Assembly (NCBI GenBank): GCA_028622995.1
Contig: JAJQJQ010000068.1
Span: forward strand, 186,001-250,000
DNA: 64,000 nt
Direction: 5' to 3'
Origin: Panagrolaimus kolymaensis
Taxonomy: Eukaryota; Nematoda; Chromadorea; Rhabditida; Panagrolaimidae
This document shows, one piece after another, positions 24,194-36,900 of this stretch; positions within the stretch are counted from its first letter, which is position 1, and each line of letters starts with the position of its first letter. A model generated the notes under the pieces. That model made no database searches, had not been told where the DNA came from, and worked only from the letters and a program-made list of their open reading frames with translations. The translations under genes were made by a program, and so were the position numbers.

Positions 24194-25009
24194 TTAAACG
24201 TTTGAAGCTTTGCGGCTTTTAACATATTTTTCAATTTGTGGAACTGCGTGAACTTTCTTTTGATATTCAACCAATTTAGGATAGTTTTTAGCAAAATTGG
24301 GATCAAAATTTTGCATAGTTAAAAAGCTTTCAGCCAAAGCAAAATCACCCCAAGTTAATCCTCCATTAGCTAAGAAACCGGATTTGGATTTGGAAAGAAT
24401 TTCAACCAAACGTGGATACATTTTTTCTGCAGCGGGTTGATAGACAGTTTTGAAAAGCTCATCTTTGTCACCCTTTTCACGACCCATAGCTACGAGGAAG
24501 TAAGGACGAATATCAGTCATGAAATCTCGGAATGTTTCAATTGTGGATTCCATTTGAGCATTTTCCCATGCATCTTTTGCGACAAGACCAAATTTGGCGG
24601 CGAGATAACGGAAAATGGCTCCAGATTCAGCTAAAGGCTTTCCATCAACTTCGATGTAAGGAAGTTTGCCAGTGGGTGTCTCTGAAATTCCAATTATATT
24701 TAAAAAATTGCAACAAACAATTAGTTTTGGCGAATTCCATAACTAAAATCCGAACTATTTTTCACAGCAAAATTCAGAAGTAAAAATTTTGTTTCAAGAC
24801 AAATTTTTTAAAAATCTTGTGAGTTAATTTCCGCATCAAGGCTCTTAGTAAAATTTTTTTTAATGAAAACACTTACTTGCTTTATGCTTTGGCCATTCTT
24901 CATGAGTGTATCGAACATCTTCAAATGGAACATTTCCATAATGAAGCAAAAGTCGAATGGTTTCACCAAGCCCTCGAACATCGAAATAATAAACCTTGTA
25001 ATTAACCAT
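24194..25009 (-). CDS. Glutathione S-transferase, sigma class
   Basis: Two exons (24877-25009 and 24194-24681) encode 206 aa, the usual length for nematode sigma GSTs. The N-terminal thioredoxin-like domain opens with VNYKVYYFDVRGLGETIR, containing the catalytic Tyr (about residue 8) and the RG-GE-IR motif; KLPYIEVDG and ESGAIFRYLA follow and form the glutathione site. The helical C-terminal domain contains GGLTWGDFALAE. It conjugates glutathione to electrophiles or acts in prostaglandin/peroxide metabolism in the cytosol. The start ATG at 25009 sits where the family begins. The upstream flank is only 140 bp before a Mutator-like element. Confidence 0.95.
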
Positions 25010-25148
25010 CTTATTTTTCAACGTTAAAAAAAAAATAGAGCAAAGATTTATTTTTCTATCTTTTTTTTCTTGCTTGTTTCTTTTATACCTTTTTTAAATT
25101 GTGCTTCTTTTGTGCTTGTAAGCCATTTTAAAGCAGGTATATTTATTT

Positions 25149-26199
25149 GGCGACACGACACTATGTCGACTAGACACAATGTCGACCAAGCCATAATGTC
25201 GACTGGACGCAATGTCGACCAACCATTATGTCGACTGGACGCAATGTCGACTAACAATAATGTCGACTGGACGCAATGTCGACCAGCCATATTGTCGACC
25301 GGACACAATGTCGACCATGGTAAAATCCATACGTTTTTCATAAAAAAGATGATAATCATCTAATCATTTTTGTTGTCTGTTATGGTTGCCGCCATAATCT
25401 CAACTACCCAAAATCTCAACTAAATGAAAAAAGCACAATTATAGAAAGAAAACCAATTACTCGTCATTTTTTTTGGAATTGTTTATAATTTAAAAGCTTT
25501 TATTAGTAATCAAAGAATTCACGAGTATCTGTTTTTAATTCTGATATATGAATTCAGAAGTGCTTTTGAGAATTCAGAAATATAAAAATATAAATAACAA
25601 TTAAACATACAGAACTAATTCAGATATTTTTATTAATTCGGAATTATAAGTTCAGAAGTTTATAAACATTGATATGGAATACCTACTAAAGAATTTGGCA
25701 GTCTACAACTTAATTCATAATTAATAAATATTACAGAATGAATTCTGTATATTTAGTTGTTAATTATATGTGTGAATTCTCAAAAGCACTTCTGAATTCA
25801 TATATCGGAATTAAAAACAGATACTTCTGAATTCTTTTATTACTAATTAAAACTTCTGAGTTATGATAAATCATAGAACTACCAATTAATAATTATGGAT
25901 TAAACCATTTAAATTATAAACAATTCCCAAAAGAAAATGACGAGTAATTGGTTTTCTTTATTTAATTACGCTTTTTTCATTGAGTTGAGATTATGTCCAG
26001 TTGAGATTTTAGGGAGTTGAGATTATGTCGTGTCGCCCTTTTTGGCATGGGAAAATTTTCGATAGTCGACATTATGGTTGGTCGACATTGTGTCCAGTCG
26101 ACATTATGGTTAGTCGACATTGTGTCCGGTCGACATTGTGTCTGGTCGACATTATGGCTTGGTCGACATAGTGTCTAGTCGACATAGTGGCGCCGCGCC
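25149..26199. mobile_element. Long foldback, Mutator-like non-autonomous element (about 1,051 bp)
   Basis: It is flanked by a perfect 10-bp direct repeat, ATATTTATTT (25139-25148 and 26200-26209). The arms (about 25,149-25,650 and 25,700-26,199) are inverted repeats of each other: GGCG-rich ends, then an array of ~24-bp units containing TGTCGAC spaced by CAATG or ATAATG, then TCTCAACT/AGTTGAGA segments, then an AT-rich inner arm with ACTCGTCATTTT and GAATTCAGAAG. No transposase is encoded. Long terminal inverted repeats with 9-11-bp target duplications are the hallmark of MULE elements; the superfamily assignment is inference. Frames overlapping the arrays are not genes. Confidence 0.75.
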
Positions 26200-26209
26200 A
26201 TATTTATTT

Positions 26210-27172
26210 TTATGCACAAAGCATAAACTGAAAACTATAACATTTTTTGTTGTTGTCACAGAAAAAAATAAATAAAGCAGAAAAGCAAAGCAAAAAAATA
26301 ATAACAGTGCAACACAAAAAAATGAGGGAATAATTTTTTTAAGACTAGGCTTGTTTTTGTGTTTACAAGTATTATTTTCCACCCATATTGTGCTACATTT
26401 GTGACGGGGCTTGCAAGGTTTTAAATTATAATTTTAAAATGTCTAGCACTAAATAAAAGTCTATAAAAAATTTGTAATTACTTAAAGTTTATAGCTGCGA
26501 AAAATAAATAAAAGATTTCTCTGAACTTTAATAATGTTTTATATGTTTTTTTTCTAAAATCACAAATGGCTTTTTACTTTTTTGTTTTAAGAATACAGCT
26601 TTATTTTTAGCTCAAAATTCTAATATCCGAAACTAATTTTAACGGTATTTTGCAACTCTTCGTTATGGCCACCATTTATTGGAGGATCTGATGGAATGGG
26701 CTTTTGATGAGGCTTATATTCTCTTTTTTTAAAAGACATTTTTCTAACAATTTTATCTATTTTTAAATTCGTTTATAAAATAATTCATAAAAACATAAAA
26801 ACTTGTTGTTTTTTTTTTAAAGTTATTATGTAACATTTCTATGTCGCCATAGTTATTTTAATATTAGTAAAAATTGAAAGGAAAAATAAAAAAAACCAAA
26901 TTAAAATGTTCAAAAACAACTCTTCAAAAAAAGTTCAAACTGAAGTTCAAAAATAAATTTCAAAAAGAAAGAAGTAATCCATGTTTATTTTATTTCAGCG
27001 ATAAAAATAATTAACGTTGGGTTTAATTTGGCTCATTCAAGGTCAGAAAAAGAGAAAACTTTTTATTCTTTTCCAATTTTTTTAACAAGTCAAAACTTTT
27101 TTTCCTGCATCATAAAATTTTGCAGTCACATTTCTCGACAAAAACAAAAAAACACAAAAAGGTTATAAAGAT
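26210..27172. other. Intergenic region, one short open frame
   Basis: AT-rich sequence between the Mutator-like element and the 3' end of the UGT locus. The only protein-like feature is a 39-codon minus-strand frame at 26,620-26,739. Nothing else is recognisable. Confidence 0.5.
26620..26739 (-). CDS. Small open reading frame, 39 aa, uncertain
   Basis: The ATG at 26739 follows GTTAG by five bases, a possible trans-splice acceptor. The peptide (MSFKKREYKPHQKPIPSDPP ... ISFGY) is hydrophilic and of mixed composition, unlike noise frames nearby. No signal peptide and no recognised family. It may be a short real gene, an exon of a larger one, or chance. Confidence 0.25.
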   Translation of the reverse strand: MSFKKREYKPHQKPIPSDPPINGGHNEELQNTVKISFGY

Positions 27173-29218
27173 TTATTGAGTTTTAACTTTTCTTAAATTT
27201 GAAATTTTGCGAATGACAAACCAAACACTTTTAATAATAAACCAAAAAGTAAATCCAATAACAAAAATTAACGGTAAAATAATATCTAAACAATAATATT
27301 TCCACATTGACATTCCAGCGGATTCTAAATGCAATTCATAATTATTTCCATATTTCGATAAAAATTTAATCCATTTTAAAAATGTTTCTTTTCCTTTTAC
27401 TGGATTATCTTTAATTTTTTGAGATAAAAGTTTTGCATTTTCAGAATATTTAGGATTTTGCAAAAGTTTATTGAAAGTTGAAATAAGTTCAGCCGGAGTA
27501 ATGGTGAGATAACTAATCGCTATTCCAATTTCACGTTTATTTACCAAAGCAGAATTATAATGTTGATCACCAAAAATTGGCATGGTTATCATTGGCACTC
27601 CAAATACTGCGGCTTCATTGAGACTATTCAAACCGCAATGAGTGAAAAATATTTTTGTTTTGGGGTTTGCTACAAAAATAAAATGGAAAAATTAGTTGGA
27701 GAGAAAAAATTTTATTTTTGCATTTTTTTCGTTTACTTTTTTTGATCAAAAATAAAAAGAATATTTTTACCTAGCATGCTTTGTTGATCAATCCATGTAA
27801 CCAAATGTAAATTAGAATATTGAATGAATTCAGTATTTTTTCTTTCACCATTTGTTTTCCAAATAAATTGCAAATTTGGAAATGCTTTAACCACAGCTTT
27901 CACAGAATCTTTAAAGTTTTCTGTTGCTCGATCGGTATCCACTAAAGTTCCAAATGAAATTATCACAACGCCATCTGAAGGAATAGAATAAATTTTTTCA
28001 ATGTCCTAAAAAATAATTTATTGCATAAAAATTTTAAAATGTTTGGTAAACTTACTTGTGAAAGTTTTTTAGGTGGTTTAATCATTTCACCACCAATGTG
28101 AATAATTTTTGGAGTCGATGGTTTTGCAAAGTCAAGAAATAAATTTGTGTTTGCAACGAGAAGAGAAATATTTTTACGGAAGTCGAGAGGAGTCAAATTT
28201 TGGCCAGGGAAAAATATCTCTATGAAAGTTGTCTGAAAATTTAAAATTTAAAAGATTTTCAAACATTTTTGAATCAATTTTTTTTTGAAGAAAAATTTAT
28301 GTTTTGGCTGAAAAGTTTTCTTATTTTTTGGTGCATTTTCTGAATTTAAAAATTTTGATAAATGAAATTCAAGTTTTTTAAAAGTTTTTTCCTACAAAGG
28401 TCCGATTTTTTTTTTACTCTACGATTTTCTTACAGTAAGCTCAAAAAATAATGGATAATAAATAAATTTTTCATAAAATCCAACATATAAATTCCAAATT
28501 CTTTCCCAATAATTTAATTCATCTCCTGAAGGGAAGGCTTCATCTACAGCTGGTACATAACTTGGAGACAATAATATTCCAAGATCTTGAAATCTTGAAG
28601 CTTGAAGAGGAGTATTACTTAATAAAATATAAGTTTGGATTCCAATTTTATGAAAAAATGGCATCAAACAATTATCATTGCATTCGCCAATGCCAAGTTT
28701 AAAATTTTCTTTTGATAATTTTTCAATCAAAAAATCAGAATTTTTTTCAAGAGCTTCGCAAACATTTTGAAAAAAATCGTGTTGCTTTCTTCGAATTCCA
28801 CTCGTCACCATATCCGCTACGCCATAATTTAATTTTTTAAAAGTTCCTTGAAAAGTATAATTTGGAACATCAAAAAAATGATTTTCAGTTGCGAATTCGC
28901 AAATCATTTTAGGAGAAACATCAGCGAGAAGAGGAGTAAAAAAATGCTATAAAAAAACAAAAAACAAAACTCAAATAATTAAACTTTTCTGAATTTTTTT
29001 CTTCTCTAAAATCTTACAACTTCATATCCATCTTCAGTTAGCCATTGACCAACGGAACAATCAAATTCAAAATGGCTATAACTAATTGGAAGACCAAAAA
29101 TTAATATTTTTTCCTTTAGCTTCAGCGATGGAGAAGATGCTTCATTTCCAAAAATGAAAGAGGAAAAAATGAATAAAACAAGGAAGTAAAAGTGGACAGA
29201 AGCAAACATAAAAGACAA
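27173..29218 (-). CDS. UDP-glucuronosyltransferase (proximal first exons plus common exons)
   Basis: Five exons in phase give 540 aa: 29018-29218, 28434-28946, 28056-28232, 27771-28005 and 27173-27669. A signal peptide (FYFLVLFIFSSFIFG) starts the protein. The N-terminal substrate-binding half includes the family element LNYGVADMV and NLYVGFYEKF. The C-terminal UDP-sugar-binding half has ISFGTLVDT, FIWKTNG, LVTWIDQQSML and the UGT signature FFTHCGLNSLNEAAVFGVP with GDQHYN. A single transmembrane helix (about 500-525) and a short Lys-rich cytoplasmic tail end it. The enzyme conjugates UDP-sugars to lipophilic compounds in the ER. Another N-terminal exon pair lies directly upstream without its own C-terminal exons. 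Confidence 0.9.
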
Positions 29219-29636
29219 AAGTGCAAATTGATTGGAAAAAAAAAGAAAATTATTTTAAACTATAAACAAAGAAGACGAGAACCTTTGTTTTTGATTGTGA
29301 GACTTGCATGTTGTAGTTTGTGAATGTTCGTTCGTTGGACAAACAAATAATATCAATGACAGAGAAAAGAAAAAAACCGGTTTATATTTTTTTCTTTGCA
29401 AAGCTTCCTTTTTAAATTTTGACCTTATTTTTTGGGGATAAAATTAATAGTTTTGAAAAAATACGTGTTGGAAATAATAAGTTTCTCATCGAGAGTAAAT
29501 TAACTTAAAGTGTACTAATCTTTTTTGAATTGAAAGAAAATGTGATTCGAGAAAAAATAATTTTTTTCTACTTTCCCATATTTTAAAAAAAAAAAATTTA
29601 ATCCCTAAAAAAATAAAAAGAAAAGAAGCAACTCAC
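29219..29636. promoter_or_regulatory. Spacer between UGT exon pairs; candidate internal promoter
   Basis: This stretch has no coding sequence and ends at the start codon of the proximal UGT form. If that form is transcribed on its own, its promoter must lie here or within the distal exons. I see no recognisable motif. The TTTTTTTAG near 29,610 on the minus strand is an acceptor-like sequence without a following exon. Confidence 0.3.
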
Positions 29637-30535
29637 AAAACTTTTGTCAAACGCAGGTGTATTAACATAATTTTCTAAATATTCACAATATAAATTCCAT
29701 ATCCTTTCCCAATATGACGTCCTATCTCCAGAACTGAATGCTTCATCCACAGCTGGAACAGTTGCGGGTGAAAGAGCAATTCCCATATTTTTATACCATG
29801 GAGCTTGAATTGCAGTGGGACTTAAATTTATTAAAGTTTTAGCTCCAATTTTAGAAAAAAATGTTGAAATACAACTATCCATATATTCTGAGATACCAAG
29901 AGTATAATTTTCTTTAATAATTATTTCCATTAATTCAGGGCTTTGTTGATAAAGGCCTTCACACATATTAAAACAATTTTCAGCTAAAACTAATTTAACT
30001 CCATTTGAAACCATTTCAGATACACCATAATTAAATGTGGAAAAAAAGGTTTTTTTGAGTTTTGAAGTTACATTAAAATCATAATTTTTTACTACAGCGT
30101 CACATTTCATAGGTGCAAAATCAGCAAAATTTGGGGTTATTGAATGCTAAAAAAATATTTAAATTAAAAATAAGAATTTGAGTCTTGCAAGAAAAATTTT
30201 GAAAGCTCTAAAAGCTTAGTCACAAAGAATAAATTTTCAGAAAATTAAAATTTGTTTAATAATTTTAGAAATTTAGTGTTAATCGAGTTTTCGCTTCATC
30301 GCTTCAGTATTTTTAATTATTGCAAACTTACAACTTCATATCCAGCTTCAGAAAGCCATCGAGCTATAGCGCAATCAAAATTAAAATGGCTATAACCAAA
30401 AGTAATTAAATAAATAAGAATTTTAGGTTTTTTAATGACAATTTCTTCTTCTCCATTATTTTCAAAAAATTGAGCTGAACAAAAAATTACCAAAAACGAT
30501 AAAATTAAAATTCGACAAAATAACATATCTTCCAA
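29637..30535 (-). CDS. UGT N-terminal half: distal alternative first exons (or truncated gene)
   Basis: Two exons, 30332-30535 and 29637-30146, encode a signal peptide (ILILSFLVIFCSA) and a complete UGT N-terminal domain of 238 aa, clearly homologous to but only about 40% identical with the proximal pair (shared NYGVSEMV, VPAVDEAF-SGD, YWERIWNLY). Exon 2 ends in phase 0 at a GTGAGT donor, exactly as the proximal exon 2 does. No UGT C-terminal exon lies in the 418 bp before the proximal start. Splicing to the exon at 28056-28232 would give a 540-aa enzyme, the same length as the proximal form. Intact frames despite deep divergence argue against a dead fragment. Confidence 0.75.
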
Positions 30536-30941
30536 TTATGTATGATACTAACAAGAAATGATAAACCTTTGTTTAATTCAATGACGTTTTTATACTTTCC
30601 TTTTTAAAGATTTCATAAATAACAAAATGTTCAAAGTTTGTGATCACAAAAATATTTTGACACAAACTCTTTTCATTCATTCACAATCTTTTTTTTTGCA
30701 AAAAAAAATAATTCGTTAAAGTTTGTGTTTTTCATTTTTTGGTTGAAAAAAAAAATTAATGGACTTTAATGGCGTCATCAAGGATTTTAAAACATTAGTA
30801 CTTTTTATTAACTAAAAATAAAAATATGTATAATTTAAAAATGATGCAACTTTCATCTATTTTTTTTTTGAACTAACGACTAACTATAAAATTGGAATTG
30901 TTTAAATAAAATTATAAAATTCATATTAATTATTTTGATAT
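30536..30941. other. Short intergenic region
   Basis: It separates the distal UGT start from the stop codon of the large receptor gene; both are on the minus strand, so it holds the receptor 3' flank and the UGT upstream region. AT-rich, no coding potential seen. Confidence 0.5.
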
Positions 30942-33900
30942 TTATATTTTTGAATATTTTTCAACTTCAACCGATTCCATATTAATGTGCTCTGAATTTT
31001 CTTCCATATCGGAGAAATCACAATGATCATCATTTCCACTGTTTTCTTCATCATAAAAATTTTTATCAAAATCATTTTCCGATTCTTGAAAAGGATTGCT
31101 GCTAGAGGAAGAACTGCTTCCTTCACTTAAACTATCTTCATCGTCAAAATTAATTGTCCCAGACGAGGATTCAGTTTTATAATGGTCTTCTTTTCCTTTT
31201 TTCTCATTTTTATTGCATCCAGCTGAAGTTGAAGGCTGACTAAAATTATCAAATGATGGATGTGAAAAAGATTCAAAACCATTTGTTGAAATTTGGCTTG
31301 TTTCTGTTGCGGACATATTTTCTTCTTCGGTTTCACTTTCATTTGAAAAAATTTCTCCATCATTATTTTCATAATCCGTTTCATCGCCAATTTTAGCTTG
31401 AAATTCATTAATATTCGCAAATTTACTTTCTTTATTTTCTTCTTTTTCTAAATTTTTATTTTTAATCTTAAACCCATCATTTTTGGAGGTTTGAGTATCT
31501 TGTATCCTTGATAATGGCAAAACCTTATCAAGTAAAGCATCGAATGATATTTCGGTATTTGCATCATCTGTTTCAAACGTTTGAGTTTCTTGAGATATAT
31601 AAAATTGATTCAGATTTTCAGCTAATAATAACCCATGGCTTTTTTGTATTTCTGCTGGGGAGGCCGCAAATGCCTCCACTGCGAAGTTATCAACATTTTT
31701 AGTTTTGATATTTCCATTTTCTTGTTTTTCAACAATTTTTTCAATTTCGAAAGTCTTTTCTTCCTTGTTTTCGGTTTTATTTTCTTCGGATTTGTTTATT
31801 TTTGAAAAACTTTTTGTTCCGTTGGAGAGCGCTGAAAAAGGCCTCTCCTTCTTTGTATCTTTATTGACTCCTTTTTCATCATCAGTTTCATTTTCAGATG
31901 ATGATGATGATTCGTTAGAGGAATTCGAAGCTGTATTCACATGAATTGTTGGCCTTCTAGTTGTTTCCATTATTACTGGATCGTCATCACTTTTTGGCTT
32001 TTCATTAGTTTTGGGTTTTAAAGTATTTTTTATCATGGATTGAAATTGCATTTCAACTACTCTTTTTATATTCTCATTAATTTCATTTTCATCAATTTTC
32101 TGTATATTATTTGTTGCATTCCCATTTGAAGACGAATGCTGTAGCTCCGAATCGTTTGATGAATGAGTTTCTCTTTTTGAAGAAGAACTTGAAGGGTTTG
32201 GCTCTTCCTCTTCTTCCACAATTGGTTTTGGTTCAGGTGGAGGAAGAGGATGAGGCATGGCAGTTTTGTAGGATAAATAAACACTAACAGAATATAAAAT
32301 AATTAAATGCGCAGCTAAAGTTAAAATAAATGCATAATGATATCCGGTTAATTTTGCATAATACAACGTAAAATTTTCTGCTATCTAAAAACAAATTTTG
32401 TTTGTGTAAAAACTTTGAAACAAAAAAATTGTTTACCAAAGGTATACCAAGAAATATTTGTGGAACAATCAATCGAGAAATTATATAATTGCTTCGAACT
32501 TCTTCAACCGAAGGAATTGTGTTATTTTGTTTTTCTAAAACTATTGATAAATTTTCCGTTGCTTCAACATTGTCTTCCTGACTGGTGCCACCACAACAGC
32601 AACAAAGTCGATTAATAAAATTTGCACAATAAAAAGTTGGCCATTGTCTTGCTATTAATGGAATATATAAAGGTAAAGAAATTAATAAAAGGCCTAAAGG
32701 AATCCATAAAGCTTGGATGGAATAATCTGGGCGAATCCAGCAACTGAAAATAGTTCGAAAATTTCAATGCCTCCAACACCAAATATGTGCTTTAAAAAAA
32801 CTCACTATCCATCATTTCTGTTAAAAAATTCTGTAATAGTTGCAGCAAAAAAGAATGTCATAATTAAAGGAATACCAAAACCATAAATAAATGGAACATA
32901 AGTTTTTTCGAATCCAGTCATAAAATCCAATGAAACTTGAAAAGTTGGCCGCCAATTTCCTAATTCTTTTAAAGTTACAAATAGCATAATAATTGTCAGA
33001 AATATTCCACTGAAAATTATTTTTTAACTTGAGCGAATTAAAGTCGAAGAAGAAAGTTCAAAAGTAAATTTTAGTTCATCTTGAAGCAAGAATAAGAGGA
33101 AGGTAGGCGGCTATTTAACTTCAAAATTAAGAAAACTTAACTTCATTTTTTTACACTTTGCGGAAAAATCTTTTTTTAATTATTGTGTATGTACTTACCA
33201 TAAATACAATAAATATCCAACAACAGCTGAAGCAGTACAAACCCAATTACCTGCTGTACTTTTTTTATAACTGAATACCGTTAAATATATTATATAAAGG
33301 GTGAAAATAATATTATATGCAAACGCAAATTTTCTTGCTTTTGATGATAAACTTTTATCGAGCAAAATATCGAATAAAAGTCGGAAGAATCTTACGTGAA
33401 TTGGAATTCCCCTTCGATGAATTATATATGCAATAACACCAAATAAAGTAACTACAACGCCAATGGCACCAAAAAATATTTCAATCCATCTCAAAATTGG
33501 TGTACATGTTACTGGATCACTTGAATTTCCTACCTAAAAACAAATTTGAGTAAAAACAGATCCATCAAAATGCGAAAAGCGCACAAGTATTAAAGTGCAC
33601 ATAACATTGCCAGTGGCATTCGAAGTAATACAAATTGTTTCATAATTATCTTTTCCTCGAGTAACTGTGTCTTGGATTGTAAATACTCCACCGATAAATA
33701 CTCCTGTTTTTACTCTCACATGTAAATCATTTTGATCCTAAACCGATAAACGGAAAAAATCAGACTTTCACTGATTCTTTGATTATGGCTTACTCGTTTT
33801 CGATCAACTATTAATTTAGTTGAAAATTCTTGGATTTCATTATTTTCACCCGTGTTACCACTATTGGCTCCTACAGATTGAGGATAAGTGCCACTTACAC

Positions 33901-36900
33901 AATCTCCAGCATTGTCAAAAATTAAAGGATTTGTTGAGTTGGTGTTGTTATTTTCTTCGTCAGTTTTTTCTTTTTTTGAGTCAGAACCTAACTTTATACC
34001 ATCCTTATTTGCATTATTTGATACAATATAAAATGCTAAATTTTTCCACAGAGCTAAATAAGCTTTTTTCGCTATAAAAAAAAAATAGTAATTGAAACAG
34101 CTATGATTATTTTTTTAAATCAACCTCCAGTTCCACACAATTGTTTTGGGTCAAAAGTGGCACAAAATTTTCCATTTTCTGTTTCTTGACATATTTCTTT
34201 TGCGGCTGTCGAACTCGAATCTCTTAATTTACAAAATCCATTCAAAGATTGAGAATGTAATTGAAGATTTTCCCTAGTTATATTTATATCAGAATCAGAT
34301 AAATCAACAATTTGGGGTATGCTTGCAATAAACCATAACATTGCCCCCTTCGTTTGATTGTCTGCTTCTTCGAGATTTTTTATTGGTTGATTAAGTATAA
34401 CACTTACAATATCCACAGCACTATGAACAGCCTAAATCCTAATTATGAATTAAATCCTAATTTATTTAAATTACTTCTGTAGTTAAGTTTTTTACTGTTG
34501 AAGTAATATTATAAAGAAGGGATCCCACATCATGAACATCCTCGGACGTAAAATTATCATTTTTAATTTTATTTGTTATTTTAGTTTGAGTGTCTTTGAA
34601 AATTCGAGAAACACTAGCTGGTGGGGTATTGACAGTAATATTTCCTTGACAAGCTGCTTGCAAAATGTCATTATTACAATTTAGAATTGGTGGTGGTGGA
34701 GCTTAAAGTTAGAAAAAACTTAATTTTTTTTTGAAGAAATTATCTTTACTTTCTTTAATTCCAGCTTGCGCCGTCGTTGTCTCTGGGGTTGTTGTTGTTG
34801 TGGTGGTATTTGGCGGTAGTGGAATAGGAATAGTTGTCGTTGTTGCTACGGGTGTCGGAGAAACCTCATTTGCGCCTAAATAATTTTATGAAGAAAAAAA
34901 ATTCTTTAAAAAATAACAAAAATTTACATCCATATGCATTTAAATATGCTGCATCCCAATTTTCTGGAAGCGCTTGATTCATATTTCTCCAAAAGATAAA
35001 ATTCGAAGAAAAGTTTGTTAATTTATTCTGATCAACACCTGGACCAAGTAAAACGAAAGTTAGATGAATATTTGACAATTGAGCTTTAAATTGGTCTGCT
35101 CCAGAAAGAGCATCGCTTGAAGTATTTGAAATAAAAATCAATGCTCCTATTGGCACAGTATTATTTGGAAAAGTTTCTAAACTGGTTATTAATGCAGCGA
35201 ATTGTGTTCGGAGATTATATGTTCCATTTCTTAACGGTGCATCATACACAGCATTTTGAATTTGATCGATTGATTTTCCACTTTTCCAAGAAACTGGGTG
35301 AGTATACATACCAATAGCTTGAATCCTTTCAGGGTGATTTGTTGAGCCAATAATATTTGCAATAAAATCCATTTGTGTCTTAAATTAAGAAAAAAAGTAG
35401 TTGGCTTTATTTTATGAATCTTTCTTTCTTACAATTGAATCATTGTTTGTTAGCGAATATGAATCATCATAAGAAAAGCTGATCCAACTTTGGCATGGAA
35501 TGTAAGGGGAATCATCAATTTGAAAAGCATTTGTTGTTGCTTCTGGAGGTGGTGAAGTAGCAATATTATCTTCGCCTAAAGTTTTTTCTGATTTGTGCTT
35601 TAAAAATAAAATAAAATTTACATCCATAAACATTTAAATATGCTGAATCCCAATTATCAGGTTCATATTGATCCATGTCGGACCAATAAATAAAATTTGT
35701 AGAATAATTTGTAAGTTTGTTTTGATCCGCGTCAGGTCCAAGTAAAACAAATGTGAGACGGATTTTTGACAATTGACCTTTAAATTTGTCTGCTCCATAA
35801 AGAACAGCATCGGAAGTATCCGAAATAAATATTATGGCTCCTATTGGTTTTGTTGTATTTTCAATAACATTCAAACTAAATTCCAAAGTTGAAAATACTT
35901 TTGAAAGATTATAATTAAAATTTTGTTGCTGTTTTAAATCCAACAAATTTTGAATTTCTTGAATTGAGAAAGAATTATTACTCCAAGGAATTAGCCCATT
36001 ATATATTCCACTAAATTGGAGTCGCTCAGGATGATTTATTTCACCAATGGCTGAAGAAATAAAAGCCATTTGATTCTTAAAAAAAGTATGGTTAGTTAAT
36101 TCACTTGAAACTTGAAGGTGTTCTAATGACGCATTTTTAGCTACAGCATTAATAATTTCAATAATACTTTTAACACTCTAAAAAGAAATTTAAGTTTTTT
36201 AAAGAAATGAATTTTTTTATTACTTCTCCATCCAATGATGATACTGTTAAAGTAATATTATAAAGATAAGCTCCTGTATCATGAATATCCGTTGAATTAA
36301 ATTGACCATCATTTATTTTTTCTGTTATTTTTGTTTTTGTATCATTTATGGCTTTTGAAACATCTTTGGGTAATGTGGTATTAGTTATAGGATCTTGACA
36401 TGCTGCTTGCAAAATATCATTCTTGCAGTTTAAAATTGGAGGTGGAGGATCTAAAAAATTTAGATAACGTGATTATTCTTTTTTGAAAAAGAATGTTGTT
36501 GTTGTTTTTTTTCTTACTTTCGTCGACACCTTTTTCTGTTGTTGTTGTCATTGGTAATGGCGTTGTTGTTGTAGTCGATGTATTAAATGATTCTGTAATA
36601 TTATCATAATCTGTGACAATTGAATCACTTGTGGATGGAGTATTAAAATTAGTTGTAGTGATGGTTGTTGTTGTTGATTCTGTAGCTGTTGTTGATGAGG
36701 TTACTTTATCTCTAAATGTGCTCGAAGTTTGTTGGGCAGTTGAAGTAGTATAATTATCATTACCACTGTCAATAAAACTTGTAATTGTTGACGATGAAAA
36801 ATAATCTGTTGTCGTCGTATTCGGGTAAATAGGTTCTTCAGTTTTTGTTGAACTTGTTTGACCAGTAATTTTTTTAGTTGTTGAAGAGATCGCTGTGGTT

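Noticed and set aside
25145..25325. Regular GTCGAC repeats that at first glance resemble a CRISPR array
   Set aside because: Units are about 24 bp with variable short spacers, mirrored in a partner arm 700 bp away and framed by a target duplication; it is a transposable element arm in a eukaryote.
25048..25363. Two ~100-codon frames on opposite strands across the GTCGAC array
   Set aside because: Both are repeat translations of the array and overlap exactly; no splice or start context.
31127..32284. Several frames overlapping the receptor's last exon on both strands
   Set aside because: They are shadows of the Ser/Glu-rich coding exon; the minus-strand 480-codon frame joins the 7TM exons in phase.
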